DNA from: Actinomycetes bacterium
Lineage (GTDB): Bacteria > Actinomycetota > Actinomycetes > Mycobacteriales > Micromonosporaceae
Reading direction: 5' to 3'
NCBI GenBank assembly: GCA_023402505.1
Contig: JAEYGD010000205.1
Coordinates: 1-13,083, forward strand
Length of the DNA stretch: 13,083 nt
The notes beneath the pieces are model-generated. The model searched no databases. It had not been told where the DNA came from and saw nothing but the letters and a program-made list of their open reading frames with translations. Positions 4,605-10,657 of the stretch are shown in pieces (the first letter of the stretch is position 1; every line of letters begins with the position of its first letter). The position numbers were made by a program, and so were the translations under genes.

Positions 4605-7196
4605 ATGAACACCGAACGTCTCACCACCAAGAGCCGCGAGACCATCACCGGTGCCGTCGCACTCGCCAACCAGCGCGGGCACGCCACCGTGGAGCCCTGG
4701 CACCTGCTGCTGTCCCTGCTGGACACCGAGGGTTCGACCGCGGCCGGCCTGCTGCGCGCCGCCGGGGCCGACGCCGACGAGCTGCGCCGGGTCGCCCAGC
4801 GCGCGGTCGACGCCCTGCCCGCCGCGCGTGGCTCCAGCATCGCCGAGCCCACCCTGGCCCGCGAGTTCGTCAACGCGATCGGTGCCGCCGAGCAGATCGC
4901 CCGGCCGCTCGGCGACGAGTACACCTCGACCGAGCACCTGCTCGCCGGCCTCGCCCGGGTGGGTGGCGCGGTGTCCACCGCGCTGAAGGCCGCCGGCGCC
5001 ACCGAGGAGAACCTGGTCGCCGCGTTCCCGACCGTCCGGGGCGGGGATCGCCGGGTCACCACCGCCGACCCGGAGCAGACCTACCAGGCCCTGGCGAAGT
5101 ACGGCGTCGACCTGACCGCCAGCGCCCGGGAGGGCCGGATCGACCCGGTCATCGGCCGGGACGCCGAGATCCGCCGGGTGATCCAGGTGCTGTCCCGGCG
5201 TACGAAGAACAACCCGGTCCTGATCGGCGAGCCCGGCGTCGGCAAGACCGCCATCGTGGAGGGCCTGGCCCAGCGGATCGTCGCCGGTGACGTGCCCGAG
5301 TCGCTGCGGGACAAGAAGCTGGTCTCGCTCGACCTGGGCGCGATGGTGGCCGGCGCGTCGTACCGGGGGCAGTTCGAGGAGCGGTTGAAGTCCGTCCTGG
5401 AGGAGATCAAGAACTCGAACGGTCAGGTCATCACCTTCCTCGACGAGCTGCACACGGTGGTCGGCGCCGGCAAGGGCGAGGGCTCGATGGACGCCGGCAA
5501 CATGCTCAAGCCGATGCTGGCCCGGGGTGAGCTGCGGATGGTCGGCGCGACCACGCTGGACGAGTACCGCGAGCACATCGAGAAGGACCCGGCGCTGGAG
5601 CGCCGCTTCCAGCCGGTGCTGGTCGGCGAGCCGACGATCGAGGACACCATCGGCATCCTGCGCGGGTTGAAGGAGCGCTACGAGGTGCACCACGGCGTAC
5701 GCATCACCGACGCCGCGCTGGTCGCCGCCGCCGCCCTGTCCGACCGCTACATCACCGACCGGTTCCTGCCGGACAAGGCGATCGACCTGGTCGACGAGTC
5801 CGCGTCCCGGCTGCGGATGGAGATCGACTCCCGGCCGGTCGAGGTGGACGAGATCGAGCGGGCGGTGCGCCGGCTCGAGATCGAGGAGATGGCGCTGGCG
5901 AAGGAGCCGGACGCCGCGTCCGCCGAGCGCCTGGAGCGGCTGCGCAAGGAACTGGCCGACAAGCGCGAGCAGCTCACCGCGCTCTCCGAGCGCTGGCAGC
6001 TGGAGAAGAGCCACATCACCAAGCTCTCCACCGCCAAGGAGGAGCTGGAGCGGCTGAGCGGCGAGGCCGAGCGGGCCGAGCGGGACGGCGAGCTGGAGCG
6101 CGCCGCCGAGCTGCGGTACGGGCGCATCCCGGCGCTCAAGGCCGACCTGGCGAGGGCGGAGGAGGAGCTGGCCCGGCTCCAGGCCGACGGCGCGATGCTC
6201 AAGGAGGAGGTCGGGGCGGACGACATCGCCGCCGTGGTCGCCTCCTGGACCGGCATCCCGGCCGGCCGGCTGCTGGAGGGCGAGACCGCCAAGCTGCTAC
6301 GGATGGAGGAGTCGCTGGGCGAGCGCGTGGTCGGCCAGGCGGAGGCGGTGGGCGCCGTCGCCGACGCGGTCCGCCGCGCCCGGGCCGGTGTCGCCGACCC
6401 GGACCGCCCGACCGGCAGCTTCCTGTTCCTCGGGCCGACCGGCGTCGGTAAGACCGAGCTGGCGAAGGCGCTGGCCGAGTTCCTCTTCGACGACGAGCGG
6501 GCGATGGTCCGCATCGACATGAGCGAGTATGGCGAGAAGCACTCCGTGGCCCGCCTGGTCGGTGCCCCGCCCGGCTACGTCGGGTACGAGGAGGGCGGCC
6601 AGCTCACCGAGGCGGTGCGCCGCCGGCCGTACTCGGTGATCCTGCTCGACGAGGTGGAGAAGGCCCACCCGGACGTCTTCGACATCCTGCTCCAGGTGCT
6701 CGACGACGGCCGGCTCACCGACGGTCAGGGCCGTACGGTGGACTTCCGCAACGCCATCCTGATCCTCACCTCCAACCTCGGGTCGTCGGTGATCGGTGAC
6801 CTGACGCTGGCGGAGGAGCAGCGGCGCGAGGGCGTGCTGGCGGTGGTCCGTTCGCACTTCAAGCCGGAGTTCCTCAACCGTCTCGACGACATCGTGGTCT
6901 TCGCCGCGCTACAGGGGGCGGACCTGCGGGCGATCGTGGACATCCAGCTGGACCGGATGCGGAAGCGGCTCGCCGACCGCCGGTTGGCGCTGGAGATCAC
7001 CGAGGCCGCCCGGACGTGGCTGGCCGAGCACGGCTACGACCCGATCTACGGGGCCCGTCCGCTGCGCCGCCTGGTCCAGACGGCGATCGGCGACCAGCTG
7101 GCGAAGGCCCTCCTGGGCGGCGGGATCCGCGACGGCGACACCGTGCTGGTCGACCTGGCCGACACGAAGGACGCCCTGGCGGTCACCCGCGCCTGA
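4605..7196 (+). CDS. clpB: ATP-dependent protein disaggregase ClpB (Hsp100)
   Basis: Cytosolic hexameric AAA+ machine that, with DnaK-DnaJ-GrpE, pulls proteins out of heat-induced aggregates by threading them through its pore. The 863-residue product has the expected parts: N-terminal Clp_N repeats (about 1-145), AAA1 with Walker A GEPGVGKT (208-215), pore loop with Y253, and Walker B ITFLDELH (276-283), a long coiled-coil middle domain (about 410-525) that distinguishes ClpB from ClpA and ClpC, AAA2 with Walker A GPTGVGKT (610-617), pore loop GYVG (657-660) and Walker B ILLDEVEKA (679-687), then sensor-2 GARPLRR (816-822). All catalytic motifs are intact. There is no IGF-type loop expected of a ClpP partner. 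The HAIR operator at 4538-4558 implies HspR repression, linking it to the dnaJ-hspR operon. The palindromic repeat at 7206-7266 begins nine bases after the stop. Confidence 0.97.
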   Translation: MNTERLTTKSRETITGAVALANQRGHATVEPWHLLLSLLDTEGSTAAGLLRAAGADADELRRVAQRAVDALPAARGSSIAEPTLAREFVNAIGAAEQIARPLGDEYTSTEHLLAGLARVGGAVSTALKAAGATEENLVAAFPTVRGGDRRVTTADPEQTYQALAKYGVDLTASAREGRIDPVIGRDAEIRRVIQVLSRRTKNNPVLIGEPGVGKTAIVEGLAQRIVAGDVPESLRDKKLVSLDLGAMVAGASYRGQFEERLKSVLEEIKNSNGQVITFLDELHTVVGAGKGEGSMDAGNMLKPMLARGELRMVGATTLDEYREHIEKDPALERRFQPVLVGEPTIEDTIGILRGLKERYEVHHGVRITDAALVAAAALSDRYITDRFLPDKAIDLVDESASRLRMEIDSRPVEVDEIERAVRRLEIEEMALAKEPDAASAERLERLRKELADKREQLTALSERWQLEKSHITKLSTAKEELERLSGEAERAERDGELERAAELRYGRIPALKADLARAEEELARLQADGAMLKEEVGADDIAAVVASWTGIPAGRLLEGETAKLLRMEESLGERVVGQAEAVGAVADAVRRARAGVADPDRPTGSFLFLGPTGVGKTELAKALAEFLFDDERAMVRIDMSEYGEKHSVARLVGAPPGYVGYEEGGQLTEAVRRRPYSVILLDEVEKAHPDVFDILLQVLDDGRLTDGQGRTVDFRNAILILTSNLGSSVIGDLTLAEEQRREGVLAVVRSHFKPEFLNRLDDIVVFAALQGADLRAIVDIQLDRMRKRLADRRLALEITEAARTWLAEHGYDPIYGARPLRRLVQTAIGDQLAKALLGGGIRDGDTVLVDLADTKDALAVTRA

Positions 7197-7205
7197 CCCA
7201 CCCCC

Positions 7206-7266
7206 GTTGATCATGAAGTTGGCGGGTGCTTCGATCTCCCCGGAGCCCGCCAACTTCATGATCGAC
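7206..7266. repeat. Palindromic intergenic repeat after clpB (probable terminator)
   Basis: The 21-base arms 7206-7226 and 7246-7266 are reverse complements with one mismatch (7208 T against 7264 G, a wobble pair in RNA), around a 19-base loop. The core is TTGATCATGAAGTTGG. The stem is far more AT-rich than its surroundings, and one arm recurs exactly at 2052-2068. I recall this motif as a frequent intergenic element in Micromonospora and relatives, unverified here. Its position just after clpB lets it act as a transcription terminator or mRNA 3' stabiliser. Confidence 0.85.
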
Positions 7267-7302
7267 AGGGTGGGGGGCGGGTGGTCGGGGTAGGAGGACG
7301 GG

Positions 7303-7710
7303 ATGTTGGGCATCGGGAGGAAGCGGGGGCGGGAACTGGCCGCCGCCATCGCGGAACTGCACCGCGCCGAGACCGTCGCCTTCGGACCGGTGGGCGTCGC
7401 CGGGTCGCTGTTGCCGGTCACCGAGGCGTACCGGAGGGTGGAGGCCGCGCTGGCCGACCACCCCCGGGAGGTACGCGGGCAGCTCGACCGCCTGCTGGCC
7501 ACCGGCAGCCCGGCCGGCCGGGTCTACGCCGCCGCGCTGCTGGAGCGGCTCGACCCGGCGGCCGGCCGGGAAGCCTGGACGCGGCTGCGTGACGACCCCG
7601 CCGAGGTCGGCACCTTCACCGGCTGCGTCATGGGCCGCACCACCCTGCGCGAGTACGCCGGGGACCGCCTGGCCGGCGACCGGGAGGCCGGCGAGCAGCC
7701 GCCCGGCTGA
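7303..7710 (+). CDS. Small helical protein of unknown function (135 aa)
   Basis: I do not recognise a named family. The product has 135 residues, no signal peptide and no membrane helix. It begins with a basic stretch (GIGRKRGRE), then predicted helices about 10-22, 38-53, 55-67, 70-82 and 85-97, spaced like short paired-helix (HEAT-like) repeats, and a conserved-looking segment FTGCVMGRTTLREYA (105-119). The tail is acidic and Pro/Gly-rich. A strong AGGAGG at 7292-7297 sits five bases before ATG, so the start is secure. It follows the palindromic repeat that separates it from clpB and precedes the operon at 7841 by 130 bases; I see no sign that it belongs to either. The HEAT-like reading is inference from the helix pattern. 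Confidence 0.75.
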   Translation: MLGIGRKRGRELAAAIAELHRAETVAFGPVGVAGSLLPVTEAYRRVEAALADHPREVRGQLDRLLATGSPAGRVYAAALLERLDPAAGREAWTRLRDDPAEVGTFTGCVMGRTTLREYAGDRLAGDREAGEQPPG

Positions 7711-7756
7711 CCCGCGCCGAACACTCCGGTTCACCCGCGCTGAACACCCCGGGTGA
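7711..7756. repeat. Imperfect 23-base tandem repeat
   Basis: Two units start at 7711 and 7734. Their first 19 bases, CCCGCGCYGAACACYCCGG, differ at only two positions; the last four are less alike. The array starts at the base after the stop of the preceding gene. Each unit holds short self-complementary pieces, but no convincing terminator stem forms. Confidence 0.55.
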
Positions 7757-7772
7757 CTGGTCGATCACTCAG

Positions 7773-7790
7773 TGGGGAGAAGTTTCCCCA
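7773..7790. promoter_or_regulatory. Operator-like palindrome before the DUF4178 operon
   Basis: TGGGGA (7773-7778) and TCCCCA (7785-7790) form a perfect inverted repeat with a six-base spacer GAAGTT; a G-T wobble could add a seventh pair. It lies 51 bases before the operon's start codon and at the -35 position relative to the TACCGT box at 7806. That is where a repressor or activator dimer would control the operon. No known regulator is assigned. Confidence 0.45.
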
Positions 7791-7805
7791 GGTGCGCGGG
7801 GTTGT

Positions 7806-7811
7806 TACCGT
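7806..7811 (+). promoter_or_regulatory. Candidate -10 box of the six-gene operon
   Basis: TACCGT fits the actinobacterial TANNNT -10 pattern. Transcription would begin near 7818, leaving a leader of about 23 bases that contains the ribosome-binding site GGGGAGG at 7828-7834. The -35 region (about 7783-7788) is a poor match and overlaps the palindrome, consistent with a regulated promoter. Confidence 0.4.
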
Positions 7812-7840
7812 CTCCGCCGACGTACCTGGGGAGGTTGTCG

Positions 7841-8464
7841 GTGGACGGGTCGGTGGCGTACCTGCTGGCAGCGGCGGGCTGTCTGGTCGGCGTGGCCGGG
7901 GTGGTGATCGCCGTGCTGGCCCAGCGCCGTTCCCGTCGCCGCCCGCCGGGCGCGACCGGTCCCGGTGACCCGCTGCGCGACCGGGACGCGGACGCGCTGC
8001 GCGGCGACCCCCGCCACCTCAAGCCCGGCGACATCGTGGAGGTACGCGGCGTCACGTACGCCGTGCGCGGCTCGATCCGCCTGGTGGAGGGCGCGTGGAG
8101 CTGGGCGGAGCACCTGCTCGACGACGCCGGCGGCGTGCGTCGCTGGCTCTCCGTCGAGGAGGACCCGGAGCTGGAACTGGTGCTCTGGGAGGCCGAGCCG
8201 GCAGCGACCGTCACGCCGGGCGCACCGACCATCGACTTCGCCGGCCGCCGGTACAACTGGGACGAGTCCGGCCAGGCCCGCTACACCGCGGTCGGCACCA
8301 CCGGCCTCGACCCGAGCGGCACCATGCGCTACCACGACTACCAGGCGCCGGGCGGTGCCCGGCTGTCGTTCGAGGCGTACGGCGAGGCGGGCTGGGAGGT
8401 GGCCCGGGGCGAGCAACTGCACCGGCCCGAGGTGATGATCTACCCGCGGGCCGGGGGGTCCTGA
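7841..8464 (+). CDS. Membrane-anchored DUF4178 domain protein
   Basis: The 207-residue product has one N-terminal membrane helix (about residues 5-27), a basic stop-transfer patch (RRSRRR), then a soluble domain (about 55-200) that I match to DUF4178. It reads as two related halves, each with a short beta segment followed by tryptophan- or tyrosine-rich strands (LKPGDIVEVRGVTYAV, then PTIDFAGRRYNWDESG). Biochemical function is unknown. The basic patch suggests the domain is cytoplasmic. GTG at 7841 is chosen because GGGGAGG ends six bases upstream; the frame runs open to 7772, but that extension crosses the palindrome and -10 box. It abuts the DUF2617 gene with no gap and is the first gene of the operon. 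DUF4178, DUF2617, DUF4247, DUF350 and a spermidine-synthase-like gene are, as I recall, neighbours in other actinobacteria. Confidence 0.85.
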   Translation: MDGSVAYLLAAAGCLVGVAGVVIAVLAQRRSRRRPPGATGPGDPLRDRDADALRGDPRHLKPGDIVEVRGVTYAVRGSIRLVEGAWSWAEHLLDDAGGVRRWLSVEEDPELELVLWEAEPAATVTPGAPTIDFAGRRYNWDESGQARYTAVGTTGLDPSGTMRYHDYQAPGGARLSFEAYGEAGWEVARGEQLHRPEVMIYPRAGGS

Positions 8465-8971
8465 GTGCTCGTCACCATCGACGCCCCGTACGTCGACACC
8501 AGCGCCGCCGATCTCAGCCTCGCGTTCGACGATGTCGAACACCCCGCGCTGCACGTGCTCGACCTCGACCTGCCCGCCGGTGTCCACGTGCGACTGCGGC
8601 TGCTCGGCGCCTCGCACCAGGTGGTGCTGCGGGCGCCCGGCACCGCGCTCACCGAGACGGTCGCCTGTCTGCCCGGCCGTCACCCCGACCTGCCAGGCGC
8701 GGTGCGGGACGAGCGCACCGGATACCGGTTCACCGCGACCGTCCTGCGCCCCGAGGGCGACGGGCTGCGGAACCGGGTCGCCGCGCTCCGCGCCGACCTG
8801 GCCGACGACCCGTACGCGCTGGTCGGGGTGTTCCCCGGCGACGTCGACGCGGTCACCGCCCTGTCGGTGCGTCCCGACCCGGCCGACGGCGCCCTCGGCT
8901 GGCGCACCTGGCACGCGTACCCGCAGACCAACGAACTGGTCCTGACCGAAACGGTGGTGGCACTTCGATGA
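8465..8971 (+). CDS. DUF2617 family protein
   Basis: A 168-residue soluble protein of unknown function that I match to DUF2617. It opens with MLVTIDAPYVDTSAADLSLAF and is mostly beta-strand-like, with the segments HVLDLDLPAGVHVRLRLLGASH (about 30-51) and RTGYRFTATVL (about 84-94), then an acidic helical part near 101-113 and a C-terminal aromatic segment LGWRTWHAYPQTNELVLTET (about 145-164). There is no signal peptide or membrane helix, so it should be cytoplasmic, perhaps attached to the membrane partners encoded beside it. GTG follows the previous stop directly and a G-run at 8453-8458 can serve as ribosome-binding site. It overlaps the next gene by four bases (ATGA), a sign of translational coupling. 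Confidence 0.82.
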   Translation: MLVTIDAPYVDTSAADLSLAFDDVEHPALHVLDLDLPAGVHVRLRLLGASHQVVLRAPGTALTETVACLPGRHPDLPGAVRDERTGYRFTATVLRPEGDGLRNRVAALRADLADDPYALVGVFPGDVDAVTALSVRPDPADGALGWRTWHAYPQTNELVLTETVVALR

Positions 8972-9393
8972 CGTACCGACGCTGGTTCGTGGTGGGGGCG
9001 GTGTTCGCCGTGATCGGCGCGCTGGTCGCCGCCTTCGCCATCTTCTACGGCAGCTTCTCGCCGCGCGGCTTCGTCGAGGACCGGTACGCCCGCGCCGCCG
9101 CCCGGGACATCGGCTCCGAGGCGACGGCCTACACGTCGTCGCGCCCGCCCAGCCAGGTGGCCGAGGAGATCACCGACGCCTGGAAGCCGGCCGACCAGTA
9201 CGTCGACGGCAGCGGCGTCTACCTGCGCTACGACGACGACTCGGTGGTGATCCTGCCGGTCGCCGCCGGTTCGCTGATCCTCCTGGAACGGCTCGGCACC
9301 GCCTACCCGCGCTACCACTCCAAGGTCGGCAACCACTGGGGCTGGGGCCGGGGGAACACCGTCCGGGGCGGTGGCCCCGGCAGCGGCAAGTAG
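8968..9393 (+). CDS. DUF4247 domain protein, single membrane helix
   Basis: The 141-residue product has a membrane helix or uncleaved signal anchor at about residues 7-27, after a basic MTYRR. The soluble part (28-141) is probably outside the membrane by the positive-inside rule. I match it to DUF4247; the conserved-looking core runs from GFVEDRYARAAARDIGSEA (about 34-52) through DGSGVYLRYDDDSVVILPV (about 80-98). The C terminus is Gly-rich with HWGWGRGN (123-130), likely flexible. There is no lipobox cysteine; the protein has no cysteine at all. ATG overlaps the preceding stop as ATGA. The 47 bases before the next gene hold only its ribosome-binding site. Function is unknown. Confidence 0.82.
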   Translation: MTYRRWFVVGAVFAVIGALVAAFAIFYGSFSPRGFVEDRYARAAARDIGSEATAYTSSRPPSQVAEEITDAWKPADQYVDGSGVYLRYDDDSVVILPVAAGSLILLERLGTAYPRYHSKVGNHWGWGRGNTVRGGGPGSGK

Positions 9394-9440
9394 CGACCAC
9401 GACCTCCGAAGACCGAATCACATCCCCCCTGGAGCACCCC

Positions 9441-9863
9441 TTGCAGACCCTCGTCACCGACCTGCTGGTCACCCTCGCCTACGGGGTGGTCGGCGTCGTC
9501 CTCATGGGCATCGGTTACGTCCTCGTCGACGTGGCGACACCGGGCCGGCTCAACGAACTGATCTGGAACGAGCGCAACCGCAACGCCGCGCTCCTGCTCG
9601 CGTCGAACCTGCTGGGCGTCGGCACGATCGTGGTCGCCGCGATCGTCGCCAGCGACGACGACTTCGTCCTCGGCCTGGTCGGCGCGGCGTCGTACGGCAT
9701 CCTCGGCCTGGTCATCATGGCCGCCGCTTTCCTGCTGCTGGACGTCGCCACCCCCGGCCGGCTCGGTGAGATCCTCGTCGACCCGGAGCCGCACCCGGCG
9801 GTCTGGGTCTCCGCCGTCATCCACGTCGCGACCGGCGCGATCATCGCCGCCGCGATCAGCTGA
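9441..9863 (+). CDS. DUF350 (YjfL-type) integral membrane protein
   Basis: A 140-residue protein of four predicted membrane helices made of two repeated halves, each with a helix ending in the DUF350 signature DVATPGRL (residues 30-37 and 101-108) followed by a loop and a second helix. E. coli YjfL is the best-known relative; its molecular role is not established, though yjfL lies among genes for a PspA-like protein and a glutathionylspermidine-synthetase-like enzyme. Here too the partner is a polyamine-type enzyme. The start is TTG, supported by GGAG at 9431-9434 six bases upstream and by the fact that the first helix begins directly after it. The stop overlaps the next ATG by one base (TGATG). 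Confidence 0.88.
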   Translation: MQTLVTDLLVTLAYGVVGVVLMGIGYVLVDVATPGRLNELIWNERNRNAALLLASNLLGVGTIVVAAIVASDDDFVLGLVGAASYGILGLVIMAAAFLLLDVATPGRLGEILVDPEPHPAVWVSAVIHVATGAIIAAAIS

Positions 9864-10657
9864 TGGCCGCCGGCAAGGCGCCGGGCCGGCCGGCGCCGAA
9901 GAAGAGTGGCCAGGCCGCCCTGGTGTGGGGCACCGTGATCGGGGTGGTGCTGGTCGTCTGCGTCGTCGGCGCGATCGTCGGCGGCAACGACGACGACAGC
10001 TCCGTCGTGGCGCCGCCCACCGCGACCGAGCGGAACGACACCGTGCCGATCCTCCGCCAGGCCTTCGAGAGCCAGGGCATCTGCTACGGCTGGCGGCTGG
10101 AGGAGGGGTACGGCGACGACGTGGTCAGCGTCGGCTCCAACCTCGGTGACGGGGTGCCGGTCGAGGGCAACCCGCGGTGTCCCCGCTGGCTGGAGGTCGT
10201 CGGTGACGTCACCTACACGTCGGCGAGCAGCGAGTCCAACGACTACGCGTACGTGTCGGTCGAGGGTTCGCCCGACTTCGACGACGTCGACCTGATCCAG
10301 GTGCGGAACGGACTCGCCCGGTTCGACCTCGACGAGGACGCCTTCGTGGACGACCCGGGCTGGGCGGCCACCCGGGCCGCGGTCACCCTGCCGCTGCTCG
10401 TCGCCGAGCGGGAACTGGCCAGCCCCGAGCCGGTGGACACCGCCGCGCCGGCCGCCGCGCCCGCCCGGCTCGCCGACGCGGGCAGCGACATCTGGCGGGA
10501 CCGGTCGGGTTGGTTGCTCGGCGCCGCCGGGCTGCTGCTGCTCACCGCGCTGCTGGTGACCGTCGGCCTGGTGCAACGCCGCCGGCAGGGCGGTGGCATC
10601 CCCACGATTCCACCGCAGCCGCGCAAGCCCACGACCCGTACGCCGGAGCGGGCGTGA
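9863..10657 (+). CDS. Two-helix membrane protein with an extracytoplasmic domain, unknown function
   Basis: I do not recognise a family. The 264-residue product has a basic Pro/Ala N terminus (1-17), a membrane helix at about 19-40, a polar domain (about 41-215), a second helix at about 216-237, and a basic, Pro-rich cytoplasmic tail. The positive-inside rule puts the middle domain outside the membrane. It contains two cysteines, C74 and C106, that could form a disulfide; the surrounding segment includes ILRQAFESQGICYGWRLEEG (63-82). The acidic, Asp-rich character of about 125-165 could bind cations or polyamines, but that is speculation. It overlaps its neighbours on both sides (TGATG at the start, GTGA at the end), so it is a core part of this operon despite lacking a name. 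Confidence 0.82.
   Translation: MAAGKAPGRPAPKKSGQAALVWGTVIGVVLVVCVVGAIVGGNDDDSSVVAPPTATERNDTVPILRQAFESQGICYGWRLEEGYGDDVVSVGSNLGDGVPVEGNPRCPRWLEVVGDVTYTSASSESNDYAYVSVEGSPDFDDVDLIQVRNGLARFDLDEDAFVDDPGWAATRAAVTLPLLVAERELASPEPVDTAAPAAAPARLADAGSDIWRDRSGWLLGAAGLLLLTALLVTVGLVQRRRQGGGIPTIPPQPRKPTTRTPERA

Noticed and set aside
4554..6014. Long open frame antisense to clpB (486 codons, minus strand)
   Set aside because: It is a mirror of clpB codon bias in GC-rich DNA; the sequence is low-complexity, and every clpB motif lies on the other strand.
7772..7840. Upstream ATG extension of the DUF4178 gene
   Set aside because: It has no ribosome-binding site and crosses the palindrome and -10 box; GTG at 7841 has a strong GGGGAGG.
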